A DNA stretch of 64,000 nucleotides from Molossus alvarezi (Eukaryota > Chordata > Mammalia > Chiroptera > Molossidae): contig JBAWUJ010000130.1 of assembly GCA_037176705.1 (NCBI GenBank), positions 1 through 64,000 of the forward strand. Direction: 5' to 3'. Of the stretch, positions 1-9,642 are shown one piece after another. The first letter of the stretch is position 1; each line of letters starts with the position of its first letter. Under the pieces are notes generated by a model. That model worked only from the letters and a program-made list of their open reading frames with translations. It was not told the origin of the DNA and did no database searches. The translations under genes were made by a program, and so were the position numbers.

Positions 1-489
1 AAAAATAATTTTTTTAAAAAGTAAGTATAAAACTTTTGATGGTAGTCATTAAGGCAGACACAGCAAATTATGTAGAGTTTGGATATCAGAATTTCTACAT
101 TAACACTCATTTCAGTAGACAGAAAATAAATTTTGAAGAAATTCTGTGGGAAATAGTATGATCTAATACTCAGATATTTGACCTGTTTTCAATTTCAGTA
201 TAAAGAAACATTTATAGATATTCAAGAAGTTTAGGACTGAAGCATCTCAGCTTTCATTACCAAAATTCAAAACCAATCATGCAAACAAACTGGAATGAAT
301 GACAAATTTCATTTAAACAGGAAAATAAACAGGATAGACTCAGGATTATAGAAACCATGTTTAAAGCATTTGTGGTGGAAATTTAATTTCTTTAGTTAGA
401 TATATAAGACAACAACTGTGAAAAATACATGCTTTTTAATAAGATACTTTAATGTAAGCATGGTTATATAAAAATAAATATGTGCAACA
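1..489. other. AT-rich DNA, no gene seen
   Basis: This stretch is AT-rich, has no open frame of note and no repeat that I can name. It may be old LINE-derived sequence, because the segment right after it is an old L1 3' end, but no diagnostic motif is visible. Confidence 0.4.
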
Positions 490-748
490 AAAATTTTGGG
501 GAAAAAAACTGTATGGAGAACCTCAAAAATGTAAAACTATGACTACTGTATGATCCAGCACTTCTGCTTCTGGGTGTGTCCAAGAAATTGAAATCCAGAT
601 CTCAGTGAGAGAACTGCACTCCCCTGTTCACCGAGGCACATTCATGTAGCCAAGACATACAAACAACCTATATGCCCATTGTTGAATGAGTGACTAACAA
701 AAATGTTTTATATGTACACAATGAAATGCTATTCAGGGACAAGACTGA
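490..748 (+). mobile_element. Old L1 3'-terminal fragment
   Basis: The segment carries the characteristic end of L1 ORF2: a run about a target base 'cacttctgcttctgggtgt', an 'aaccaatatgccca'-like stretch, and 'tacacaatgaaatgctattcag', which corresponds to the VYTMEYY motif near the ORF2 C-terminus. It is heavily diverged compared with the young L1s in this window (for example at 21.1 kb). It ends directly before a plus-strand LTR. Confidence 0.65.
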
Positions 749-754
749 GCTCCA

Positions 755-1257
755 GCTGCCAAGGATCCCACTGGGCATTAATTGAAAGGGTTAATAACAT
801 TTTAACAGAATTAAACTCAATTCTGACCAGTTATTCCTGCACATAAACACCTGAGCAGTTTTCTAAAAAAACCTGAGACTGACACCCAGAGGAACTATGA
901 AGATAAGGGGTTAATGATGGCCTTGGGAAACTCAGAGATTAATGGTGGCCCAGGCCTTTGCTGGAGCAGACTCCTTACCTCTGAGACAACTTGTATCAGC
1001 CCCCCAAGTACCAATTAAGTGGTACCAACGGAATGTGGGGTTTTTTCTTTTTAATGTAGTTTTTTTTGTTTGTTTTTAGTTTCTGTAGTTTGTAACTATA
1101 AAACCCAGAGAACAAAGAGATTCTGATGCTGAGCTCAAAATTTGTGACTCAGCCCGCCTGCACCCAGGTGTGTGCAATAAAGCCATTTGCCTCTACACCG
1201 GCCTTGCCTTGTGGCTGTGAACTCTCGCTGGCTCAGACCTTTTACTAATTGTCCACT
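755..1257 (+). mobile_element. ERV LTR, plus strand, divergent
   Basis: The U3 part is homologous to the reverse complement of the LTRs at 3.35, 18.8 and 36.5 kb: all share the stretch around 'aagataaggRgYtaatgatgg' followed by 'cttgggaaactcagag'. A TATA box lies at 1097-1103 and an AATAAA signal at 1176-1181, with the spacing expected of a retroviral R region. The U5 differs from the other three copies, so this is a different subfamily. I see no primer binding site or gag behind it, so it is probably a solo LTR. The exact ends are uncertain by about 10 bp. Confidence 0.7.
1097..1181 (+). promoter_or_regulatory. LTR core promoter and poly(A) signal
   Basis: TATAAAA at 1097-1103 is followed by AATAAA at 1176-1181. 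This pairing is the usual U3/R arrangement of gammaretroviral LTRs. Activity cannot be judged from the sequence. Confidence 0.55.
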
Positions 1258-1309
1258 ATGCCCAGTAACCTGCTGCCTTTACCACCTGCCAAAGCCCACT
1301 GGCCTCAGT

Positions 1310-3277
1310 TACCATGTCCTCACCCACATGCACCCACATAGGTAAGGCCCAGCCCTCATGCTCTCCACCTTCATTTGTCCCACCCCAACACCACCTTGTT
1401 TTTTCTGCAGACAGCATCCAGGAGGACTTGGGCTAATTCTACATAGCCACAATGGGGGCCAAGTTTGCAAACTTAAGGGACATGTCATGTGAGCAGGGGC
1501 TCCCCCCAATACATTAATGTGCCTTTTGTATGTGGAGGGACACTTTGGAGCCCTTCTGTCTCCCTGGACACAGAACTTGCAGTCAGAGGGTCAGGAAAGC
1601 CCTGGGGTAAAGGCACTGCTCAGCCCCTGCAGTGGGCTCAGAGGGTTAATGCCAGCAGTGCCAGGGCTGCAGTCAGGGCACCCTCCAGATGAGCTGGGTG
1701 CAGAGCATGCTTCCTATGGCCCTGAGAATTGGCTTCCTTGTATGGGTTTTTCTTAAAGAGAGAGTCAGCTAGCAGTAGGCTCAGTGGGTGCTGGACTTAC
1801 AGGAGTGGCTACTCATTAGCAGGGTTCCTAGTCCTTACCACCCCCATGGCCACTCAGCTGTATGGGCACACAGTAGGGGTCCACCTGGGAATGGCTTTGA
1901 AGAGGCATCATGACCAACCAAGGATGTAGGTTCACGGGGAGGGCAAATGCTTGTCAGAACCATCCCCTGGAGAACTGTGAGGAACCCACAGAACCCTAAC
2001 CCAGAAAGGGGCAAGTGGCAGAGCTCTAGGCTTACAGGGTTCCAGACAGGATGGCACAGGGCTGCAGGGCTCTGGAGTGCTGGCCAGGTTCATGCCTTCC
2101 TGGTTAGGAGAGGCCAGGGAGCACAGGCTAACCTGTGGGGGTTGCCTGTAGATATGCCTTTTCCTTCACCATTGGGGAGGGGTTTGGAAATTCAGGGCTC
2201 AACATTGGCTCTGGGCTCAGTGGTCTTGGAAGCCCTAAAGACCATTCATGTTGCATGTGGGCCCCTGGGTCATGGAGAGGAGAGCATGCTGGAGGTGCCA
2301 GTGGGCACTGCTGTCCAGGGCCATTTGTTGTCCCATGTAATGTCTGAGGGATTGGTTCCAGAGCAGGTTTGGTTCCACAGGGCAACCCCAGTGCAGACTT
2401 TGGGCTTCCATGGATGCAGTTAGGATGATCCTGGCAGCCACCTCTTCTAAAAAGTCAAGGTCTTTGTCCAAGTCTATCACTTGGAGCTTCAGTTCAACCC
2501 CTTTCTTGTGACACCAGAGGCCTTCTGACCGGGCAGGTCTGGCACTACCAACATGGACCCTTGCTTAAACCTGTCATTACTTTGGAAACATGGCAGACTG
2601 GAGGCAGCTTCCTCCATGGTGGTCAGCAATGGGGACAGGATGGTGAGTAGGCACTTTTTTTTCTTTCTGTCCACCACCCTTGCCTGGGTTTTGGAAGCTG
2701 GCTCTCTGAGCATCCCCTGGGTGGGCAAGGCCTGTACTCAGGACCATTTGGCTTAGGGACCTGGACGCATATACTGAGTGTTGGCTAGGAGATAGGTTGT
2801 TGTCATGGGCAGGAGAGATGTTTATCTGGGGAGAGGACCATGATCTCTAAGGTACTGGTGTCTTCTTTAGGCCTGCCTGTGCAGGTTTTGTTGTGGCGTT
2901 CAGGTGTGTGTATCTCTGTGACTGTGTGAACATGTGTTTGGAATGTGGCTGCATACTTGTGTCTGGGTACTTGTGCACCTGTGGAAACATACAACAGTGC
3001 CCTTGTATGTCTTTTGTATGTGTGTATCTAGGTTTTTGTTTATTCGTGTGATAGGTGAGTGTGTGATCCTGTGTATTGTAGTATGTGTGAGGTGTGTATG
3101 AGGACACACATGTGCTGGTAGGTGGATTCCTTGTTTCCATGTGCAGCTGGTGTCAGCCCAGGACCCTGCAGTGATGCTGAAATTCCCAGTTATCCCTCTG
3201 ACCCCATCTTACCAGGAGCCAATGATTTGAGTAATTGATTGGTTGTTTTCAGAGAGAGAGAGAGAGAGAGAGAAGTG
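1310..3277 (+). repeat. Inverted duplication, arm A
   Basis: This about 2 kb segment is homologous along its whole length to the reverse complement of 37.6-39.57 kb. Matching landmarks are: the stretch encoding 'PDELGAEHASYGPENWLP' in one frame at about 1.69-1.74 kb against 39.16-39.22 kb; the TG-rich 2.88-3.11 kb against an AC-rich 37.8-37.99 kb; and 'cagctggtgtcagccca' at about 3.15 kb against 37.73 kb. By eye the arms are roughly 80% identical. Short open frames occur in both arms but do not agree in frame over distance, so I do not call a gene. An ERV truncates the distal end of this arm. Confidence 0.8.
3251..3273. repeat. (GA)n microsatellite
   Basis: Eleven to twelve uninterrupted AG dinucleotides are visible. 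They lie between arm A and the truncated SINE and probably derive from the GA-rich tail region of a SINE. Confidence 0.8.
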
Positions 3278-3347
3278 AAAACAGATTTTCTTGTTCAACT
3301 TTATTTCTTTATTGCTTGGTGGCTTCTTGTATGTGCCCTTGTTGGAA
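3278..3347 (-). mobile_element. SINE fragment cut by an ERV
   Basis: The segment reads as the reverse complement of the 3' half of the SINE at 37.48-37.60 kb (shared 'ttattgcttggtKgcttctt' and 'gtatgtgc'). The tRNA-like head is missing because the LTR begins at 3348, inside the element. It marks the insertion site of ERV A. Confidence 0.7.
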
Positions 3348-3787
3348 TGTTGTATTGTGTCAGTAAGATAATCAGAGATGCACAGCTGAATTGTAAAAAA
3401 GCATTTTATTATACCAGCAGGCTGGGGGCTCTCCCCAAATTCTCAGTCATCTATCTTTTTTGTTGCTCACTTTTAAAGGCACAAACTACAGAAGAAAACT
3501 ACATTCTCTGGCACCACTTTTAGCACCGTTAAGTGGGGCTGATACAAAGAAGGGGGAGAGAGGAGCTTGTTAGAGGTGAGGGAAACTATTAATCTTTTTT
3601 TCCCCCATGGTTCCTCTGAGTTTCCCAAGACCATCATTAGCTCCTTATCTTTATAGTCTGCTTTGGGTTTCTCAAAGCCATTATGTTTACAAAAAAAAAA
3701 AAAAAAGAGTCTGCCAGGGTGTGTATGTGCAGTAACTTAGGGTCAGAACAAAGTTATTACATCCCCACTGGTTTTATGTATAAGTCA
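3348..3787 (-). mobile_element. 3' LTR of ERV A
   Basis: On the minus strand the LTR starts TGACTTATACATAAAAC (from 3787) and ends AATACAACA (at 3348), about 440 bp. It has an AATAAA signal (complement of 3405-3410) and a CTTTAAAAG box as a degenerate TATA. It is homologous to the LTRs at 18,801-19,264 and 36,531-36,940 in the same orientation. Env-like coding remnants adjoin its U3 end, as expected of a 3' LTR. A poly-A run of about 17 bases (complementary T run in the sense strand) has expanded within U3. Confidence 0.85.
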
Positions 3788-4650
3788 AATTATTGATCTT
3801 TTTTTATTCTCATTAAGGATACTAACTCTGTCCCTGTATTATTTTTGAATTATTGGCACAGAAATACTAGGTTTTGCCTAGTGACACACAGAGTCCTCCC
3901 TGCTTGAGGAAAAAGGAGATCTAAATCTTGTCTGTTTTGTATTGCTCAAGGTTATACTTAGGTCGGATTATGCAAGTTTCTTGCCCCTGGATATTCCCCA
4001 AAGTTAACTTGGGCTGGCTTCATGTACAGTTGACAGCATTCGGGGTCTGGGAAATTGGCTCAGAGAGGCCTAGCCCTATATAATAATGTGGCCTTGAATT
4101 TAGGCATAACCAGCAGTCAGCCCCTATGACCTTCCTGTGGCCTAATAAAGGTCTGGCTGACTAATGACAGTAGTCTGAATGGGGTCAGATTTTTCTATAG
4201 GGAGACTCTTGATCTTGGTTAACCTTAAACCTGAGTGAGGGTCTCTGCTTCTCAGATAGTCCTTAGTAGTAAATATGGTTTTACAACCTCAAGATGGGCA
4301 AAAGTATTTATTTGTATTCAAGCAACTTGTGGTGACTGTACTGCTCCCTGGGCATATATAGTATCCTATTCCTTGTAATTCCCATGCCTCCATAGATGTC
4401 CCATGAGCCCAAGGTAGCGGTCCTTCTATATGATATTAATCTTCAGTAATATTATCTGTGCCTAGGGTGCCTCTCATGAAGTCACATAGATTGAGACAGA
4501 GAATAAGTTTTTCTATTCCCTTTGTGGTGACATTTCTTCAGATCTCCCCAAATATTCTATTTCTAAATTCCCAGTTCCACTGGGGCCCAGACCTATATTT
4601 TCCTGTACAGTCATAATAAAAATTAGAGAGTCCCAATAAACATAAGAGTC
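3788..4650 (-). pseudogene. env: Gammaretroviral env remnant (ERV A)
   Basis: Read on the minus strand, the part next to the LTR (about 3.79-4.02 kb) encodes a broken transmembrane-subunit segment with the LQNR..DLDLL signature of the conserved region upstream of the CX6CC motif. The cysteine cluster is decayed and stops are present. The part between about 4.05 and 4.65 kb lies where the surface subunit should start, directly after the integrase C-terminus, but shows only short open stretches. The whole is much shorter than a normal env (about 2 kb), so a large internal deletion is likely. In an intact virus the product mediates membrane fusion; this copy cannot encode one. Confidence 0.65.
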
Positions 4651-5790
4651 TCATTTTTAAAGGATCTGGAGAGGCCTGGACCATCTATTTTGCTTTTTTT
4701 GCCTTCAGGCAGGAATGGTGCAGCCAGACCAAGATGCCATTGACCTTGACAGCCATTGGTGCAGGGAGGATGACAGTGTATGGTCCCTTCCAGGCCAGAG
4801 TTAATCCCTGGGTGGTGAATTTCTTTACCCACACTGAGCCCCTGGGCTAGAAAGGGTGCACAGGGTCCAAGGTGGGCACAGGCAGGGCATCGCAGATGTG
4901 TTTATGGACTGCCTTCTGGGCAGACTGCAGGGCCTGCAAAAACTGTAAAAGGGTGAGGGGAGCAGAGTGGTCTAGTTTTCACCAGTTTCTAAAGTACATT
5001 TGGTTAAGGTTTTCTTTAAGGTCCTGTTCATGTGGTCTACCTGCCTAGAACTCTGTAGGAGGTAAGTACAATGGAGCTTCTAATTTATATTTAACCCCTT
5101 AGAGATATCCTGTGATATCTTTGCTATCAAGGTGGGGCCATTGTCTGATCTAAGGGTCAGGAGAAGTCTAAATCTGTTGTTCCCTTTATTATATCCCACA
5201 GTCATTTGATTACCAGGGTCAAGCTCTCCCTCTGTCCCATTTTTTCCCTTTGTGAGTATTTCTCTAATGTCCTGTCTTCCTGTAATATGTATGTCCCTTT
5301 CTTTTATTTTTTTAATTGTTTAATTTTTTCTGAATATATATTTTTTTATTCCTTCCCTCTCCACAATCCTTTTTTCAGCTTGCTGATAGGCTCTCTGAGA
5401 CTTTTCTAGTTCCTCCCCAACATGAACCTGAGAGCTTGTTCAATCTATCTGTTGTCTGCACATCCCCTAGCTTTTTTTTCTCCTTTTCTCTATTTAGACC
5501 CACACATTCCTGCTTCCCTCTGCCTTCTCCCTTTTCCTGTGATCTTACTGGACATTGCCTGCCTCTCAGGAGTTCAGTAAGCTTGGTGTATCTAAGTAAG
5601 TAGTCTGGTGCAGCTGGTTGACTAAAGTCTGACCTAGAGCCTCTGGGACTAACAACCTCCCATCAGGCAGTGTCCATTACCCATTGATTTCCTTTATGAC
5701 TTGTTTTTGCTTGGCCAGGTCATTTTTTGATTTAGTGTTTCTGGTGAGTCCCCACTGATTTTAGGACCACCCCCTAAGCTTTCTGATCTG
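4640..5790 (-). pseudogene. pol: Retroviral integrase remnant (ERV A pol)
   Basis: On the minus strand the central integrase motif SDNGP is readable at about 5.13-5.15 kb. A decayed SSGQ..MNRTLKE-like stretch follows at about 5.0-5.05 kb, and the C-terminal GPYTVI-type strand is at about 4.77 kb, inside an open stretch of 69 codons. These correspond to the catalytic core and SH3-like domain of gammaretroviral integrase. Several stops and frameshifts break it. The N-terminal zinc-binding part toward 5.4-5.7 kb is not clearly readable, and 5.27-5.53 kb is low-complexity. Confidence 0.75.
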
Positions 5791-6100
5791 CAGCAAATTT
5801 TTCTTGCCCCATTGGAGAGCCTGGATGAGGGCTATGAATTCAGCCCATTGAACTTAACTATTTAAGGAGTGAGGCCTATTTAAGAATTGAGACCAGATAA
5901 CATGGTCCAGAGTTACTCCTGCTGCCCCAGCATACCTGATTCCTTCCTGGACATAGCTGCTCCCACCCGTGAACAATATCCCATCTGATGATGGCAGTGA
6001 ACATCCCTGAGGCCTGGGTGGGCCATCTGCATTTTGTCAATTTCCTCTAGGCAGTTTCTCTGGGTCATCATCTGGAGGCAGCCTGGCAGGATTAATAGCC
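5790..6100 (-). pseudogene. pol: Retroviral RNase H N-terminal remnant (ERV A)
   Basis: The minus strand encodes a decayed version of the start of retroviral RNase H, with a DLRDV.. lead-in at about 6.0 kb. The usual YTDGSS motif is mutated, and a later AEFIALIQALQ-like stretch lies at about 5.83-5.86 kb. Reading frames change between these pieces. Upstream it is joined almost directly to the protease end, which shows that the reverse transcriptase domain is missing. Confidence 0.65.
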
Positions 6101-6129
6101 AATGTCTTGTAAAACTTGATGCAAGGGCT

Positions 6130-6380
6130 GGCCTGGAGTGGCAGTGGCCAGCAATTGATTGATCTCTGGAGGACATCATGTCTGAGTAGGGGGTATGGGC
6201 ACTCCAGCAGGACCAGAAACAAATGAGTCACAGTATTTTTCCCAAGGTTTATAGTCCTCTTTGAAGTCCAGAGGTAGGTTAGGGCCTCGCTGGTTCAGTC
6301 AGGACTGAGCCTGCTGCACCAGTATCTACCAGAAAACTAACTAGTTTGTCCCCTATTGTCTTGTATTATTCTGGGCTCCT
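6130..6380 (-). pseudogene. pro: Gammaretroviral protease remnant (ERV A)
   Basis: The minus strand keeps the aspartyl-protease active-site motif FLVDTGA (DTGA at 6315-6326) followed by SVLTEP, and further on the C-terminal CPYPLLRHD stretch at about 6.17-6.2 kb. Both are hallmarks of the gammaretroviral protease, and their distance is near normal. A frameshift lies between them. Upstream (higher coordinates) is a decayed nucleocapsid-like region. Confidence 0.75.
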
Positions 6381-6399
6381 GAGGGCTTAGTTGGAAGAA

Positions 6400-6654
6400 G
6401 TCCTAGCCCCATCAATTTCCTAAATTAAGGACAGCTTTTTTACCTTGTTTCCATACATCTGACTTTGCCCTTGTCTTCTTTATCCCAAACTGGAACCTAG
6501 GCCTGCCATCCTGACCCTTCCTCATGTTTTTCTTCCTAGGGTGATCCCTTTCTGTGGGCCCTGTTTTCCTTAAGGCTGTTATTATTACCTTTGCTATTTT
6601 ATTATCTCATTTTACTCCAAGGCTGTCATTTTATTATATAACTTTGAGATCTCT
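6400..6654 (-). pseudogene. gag: gag capsid/nucleocapsid remnant (ERV A)
   Basis: Position (directly upstream of the protease on the minus strand) and basic composition suggest the end of gag. No intact CCHC zinc knuckle is readable. The call rests mainly on context. Confidence 0.4.
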
Positions 6655-7265
6655 CAAACAATTGGGCCTGTAAAGAGAACATGGTGAAAAGTGTCCAAGG
6701 AAGCCCTCCTCCCAGGAGTATTTGTGTCCCACAGTGGGCAGAGGGATGGAAACATTTCCAGGTTTTCACAAGGATGCAGGAAAGAAAAGCATCCTCCTAG
6801 CGCATGTGTTTTACATGGGGCAGAGTGTTTTTCAACTCTATTTAAAAGCACTTTGTGCCCGTACCCGGGATCCTTATTTTCAATTCCACAAAGTTCAGAG
6901 AAGCTTGTTGGAAACTTTTTGCCCAGGGGGCACCAAAGAAACAAGCCCCTCTGTGGCTGGACCACCCACCCTGGGGAATGGTGTGGTCCCTGTGGCCTCA
7001 AGGTGAGTGCCTGCCCACTGCCCCTATTTCCTAGAACAAGGAGCTCTCTGCACTGGACACCACTCTGGTGTTGACACGTGGTGCTATGCTGGATGCACAT
7101 GGCATCCCACCTGCAGGAATGCCCCCTTTCTGGCTGCTCCCCTTTTTTGGTGCATCTGCCACAGCCCTTTGTATGTTGGGGCCTGGGTGTGCATGGGAGA
7201 TTCACCTTCTCTGGGGGACAGAGACACGAGGTTTTGTCCCTACAGATTAATAGGCAAATAATCTA
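6655..7265. other. Unassigned insert inside ERV A gag
   Basis: This about 610 bp segment differs in composition from the surrounding AT-rich ERV. It is open for 183 codons on the minus strand (6654-7205) and for 127 codons on the plus strand (6691-7074). Neither translation resembles a family I know. It separates gag-like from protease-like sequence. It may be a foreign insertion (part of another ERV or a host segment), and its ends show no obvious target duplication. Confidence 0.35.
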
Positions 7266-7311
7266 AAATATAGGATTAAAAAAACAAACTAGTGTTGCCC
7301 TCAGAATCTTT

Positions 7312-7512
7312 CTATTTGATAAACTGTGCACTTTGTTGGGGCCTGGAAGCCTGTCCTATTCCTTGTAAATAGGCTATAGAAACATCTGCCCCTGTATGTA
7401 AAATACCTTTAAATTTTTTTCTATTCAAACTGAGCTCTATTCCCAGAGACCTTGGGTAATTACCTGTGCCCAATAGGCTCCATCTGTGGAGCCCAATCCT
7501 CCCTGTTTCCAT
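7312..7512 (-). pseudogene. Second protease-like segment, betaretrovirus-type
   Basis: A 66-codon open stretch on the minus strand contains a strand-turn with HTGADVSI (HTGAD at 7384-7398) preceded by KKFKGIL. This matches the layout of betaretrovirus/class II proteases (usually xGLxDTGADVS), with the catalytic Asp replaced by His. It lies upstream of the gammaretroviral-type protease at 6.3 kb, so the provirus contains two protease-like pieces of different type. It could instead be a chance match within gag, and I could not check it by alignment. Confidence 0.45.
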
Positions 7513-8168
7513 GGTTTCTTGTCTGATGGATGTAAGATCTAACGAATTTCACCCTTTTGTGGGGAGCTCTTTCTAGGCCTTCAAAGCACAAATATTAATC
7601 ACAGCTGAAGGAAAGGCAGTGGGGGAATCTTTAAGGACTCATAGCCTTTCTCAGCTTTTTGTCAAGTCTTTCACTACACCCTGTTTTCCTACCTCATCAG
7701 CCTCTGCACTGGATCAGGGCAATCTCTAATTAGAGACCAAAGAGGAAATGTTTGTGACAAAACCTTGCTCAGGCCTTTTGCTATCTCTCTGCTTTGCAGG
7801 CATTTCCCTACTTTCCCCAGGTTTCTCTTGGGGCCCATTACCAGTATTTGTGCCCTGGTCTGGAGTGCCTGGCTCTTTAACTATGGGGGTAGATGTCTCA
7901 TTAAACCAAGCCATTGATCAGTATAGGGGGATGGTCTGGGTGTCCTGGCTCCCCTGTGACCTGATTCCAAACTGCCTGCACTAACTCTGGGTTAAAGGAT
8001 CCTGTATTGGGCCATCCTACCCTAAAAGTAGACCATTCTAATTTTAGAGAGTGCACAGTTTACCTTTTAAGAATTTAATCCTGTACCTATATTTGTCTCT
8101 AAAAACTTTTCTGAAATGCTGTAAGAGGCATCTGAGGGGGTCTTTTGTGAACTTTGTCTATTTTTCAT
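7513..8168 (-). pseudogene. gag: gag matrix-region remnant (ERV A)
   Basis: From an ATG at 8168-8166 (minus strand) the first codons read MKNRQSSQKTPSDAS, a matrix-like N-terminus. After a frameshift at about 8.05-8.1 kb the strand encodes pieces matching the WPxxGxFN and GHPDxxPYI signature of gammaretroviral matrix (about 7.92-8.03 kb), then a charged, Pro-rich stretch (7726-7914 open). This is the 5' end of gag. Frameshifts and stops prevent any product. Confidence 0.65.
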
Positions 8169-8194
8169 CCTCCCTAAGTAGATAAGTTTTAGCT

Positions 8195-8300
8195 GCAAAC
8201 TGGGACTCCTATAGGGAAGTGGCCTCTGTCCCAGCCCTGGCCACCAGGCACCCTGTCCTCAGGCTTCTCGTGCCAGCTGCAGAGCCAGCAATGACTCTAG
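8195..8300 (+). repeat. Segment shared with arm B
   Basis: The stretch 'gcctctgtcccagccct' through 'caccctgtcctcaggcttct' and 'gagccagcaa' matches the reverse complement of 36,941-37,045 closely. It is therefore either host DNA of the inverted duplication lying beyond the ERV, or a viral leader shared by both. Collinearity with arms A and B favours the first. Confidence 0.65.
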
Positions 8301-9289
8301 AGCCCCACAGCTGCTGGCATGCTTTCTATGGGGCCTCAGTTCTACCCCCTGTTGCTCTGGAAAAGCATTGCCTTTGGTGAATGTCTTTGGATCCTGGGCA
8401 TATTGCAGACAACTATCCCTGTTTTTGGAAGAATTGGCTTAACCTGGTGTAGGCCTCTATGCCCAGTTTTCTCTGAATAGGTCCAGGGCCTCACAGGTGT
8501 GTTTCATTTTAATCTGGTGGTGAATAATCTAAATAGAAGGAAATAGGTGCTGGGCACTTTAGATGGAAAAAGGGACTGGAAAATGGTGACCTGAATACAG
8601 CGTGTGGGTGGGTCAAATTTTATGTATAGATATCTCCCAATAGAGAGCATCTCAGGGACACTTTGTCACTGCATTCTTAATTCATCTGTTCACTCATGAT
8701 TTATTTGTTCTTTCAGATCTACTAGTGCATGTGTCCACTGTGCTGGTCAGATATGGAGCTGTCCCCATCCAGCCTTAGGGGTGAATCACATGGGCCAGTC
8801 TTTGCCCCTAAGTGAATTTCATTATCTTGAGCATGGGATAAATTCAAGGAGGGCACTTAACCTCATGGGCCCATCAGATACCTAGGACTCAGTCTGAGCT
8901 CTTGGGAACAGAAGTCTGTTTTCACCAGGGCTTGTGGGTTTGAGGATGTGAAGCAGAAACTGCAGAGGCCCTTGGCAACATGAGTAGATGTGTTGTTTGA
9001 CAGGGGAGCAACTCAAAAAAAGGGTGACAAGAGTGTTGAAAAGAAAAAAAAATGGTTCTGTAAAAATTATTTCAGATGTCCAATGCAATTTTTAATTTTG
9101 TGAAGCAATAAATTATTATTACTGCCCAATTCAGCCTGATACTTTCTGTCACTTGTTTTATAACCTTGATTGATCCACTAATTCTTGTCAACCTCTGTCA
9201 CTTTGTGGGACTGGGAAAGGCCTCTCCCCTGTCCTACTGCAGGGTCTGACATGGAGTGGGCACCTTACTTATCTAGAAAATAGTTCTGG
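8301..9289. other. Unassigned region between two ERVs
   Basis: No LTR related to that at 3.35 kb is found here, although the 5' LTR of ERV A would be expected. No convincing open frame or known repeat is visible. An ATTTTT-rich patch at 9.05-9.12 kb precedes the next LTR by about 170 bp. Confidence 0.4.
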
Positions 9290-9627
9290 TGTTGTAGACT
9301 AATGAGACAGACCAGACTCAGACTCCAATCTGGGTTCAAATTAAGAGAGCTTTATTAGCCGCGCGGCGACTGCCCCATCCTACTCAGAGGAGAGAGCAGC
9401 CTCGAGCTCAGTTGTCTTAACCCATGTTAAGAAATGTGGATTAGGGTATGTGAGCAAGCACTTACAGAAGCAGATATTTGCAGTTAGCTGTTATGCCTGA
9501 GGGAACAATCAGTTTCTGTGTACAAAAAGCAACAGTTATCTATACAATGCAGTGGTTATCTATTAGCAGATAGTTCTTGCCATTCCCTTAAAATCCAGGG
9601 GGCAAGGTCATGTGTTTGTCCTTTACA
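9290..9627 (-). mobile_element. 3' LTR of second ERV (ERV D)
   Basis: On the minus strand the LTR runs from TGTAAAGGACAAACAC (9627) to AGTCTACAACA (9290), 338 bp, with perfect TG...CA ends. It has AATAAA (complement of 9351-9356) shortly before the end. It is directly preceded by a purine tract. It belongs to a different family from the LTRs at 3.35, 18.8 and 36.5 kb. Confidence 0.88.
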
Positions 9628-9642
9628 TTCCCCACTAGTTTT
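9628..9642 (-). promoter_or_regulatory. Polypurine tract of ERV D
   Basis: On the minus strand AAAACTAGTGGGGAA ends immediately before the TG of the LTR. This is the plus-strand primer site used in reverse transcription of gammaretroviruses and fixes the U3 boundary. Confidence 0.8.

Noticed and set aside
2847..3140. Thr/His-rich frame in arm A
   Set aside because: It is the complement of a TG-rich stretch; the corresponding frame in arm B is not kept.
6654..7205. 183-codon minus-strand frame as a host gene
   Set aside because: No recognisable domain, the plus strand is open as well, and it lies inside a decayed ERV. Kept only as an unassigned insert.
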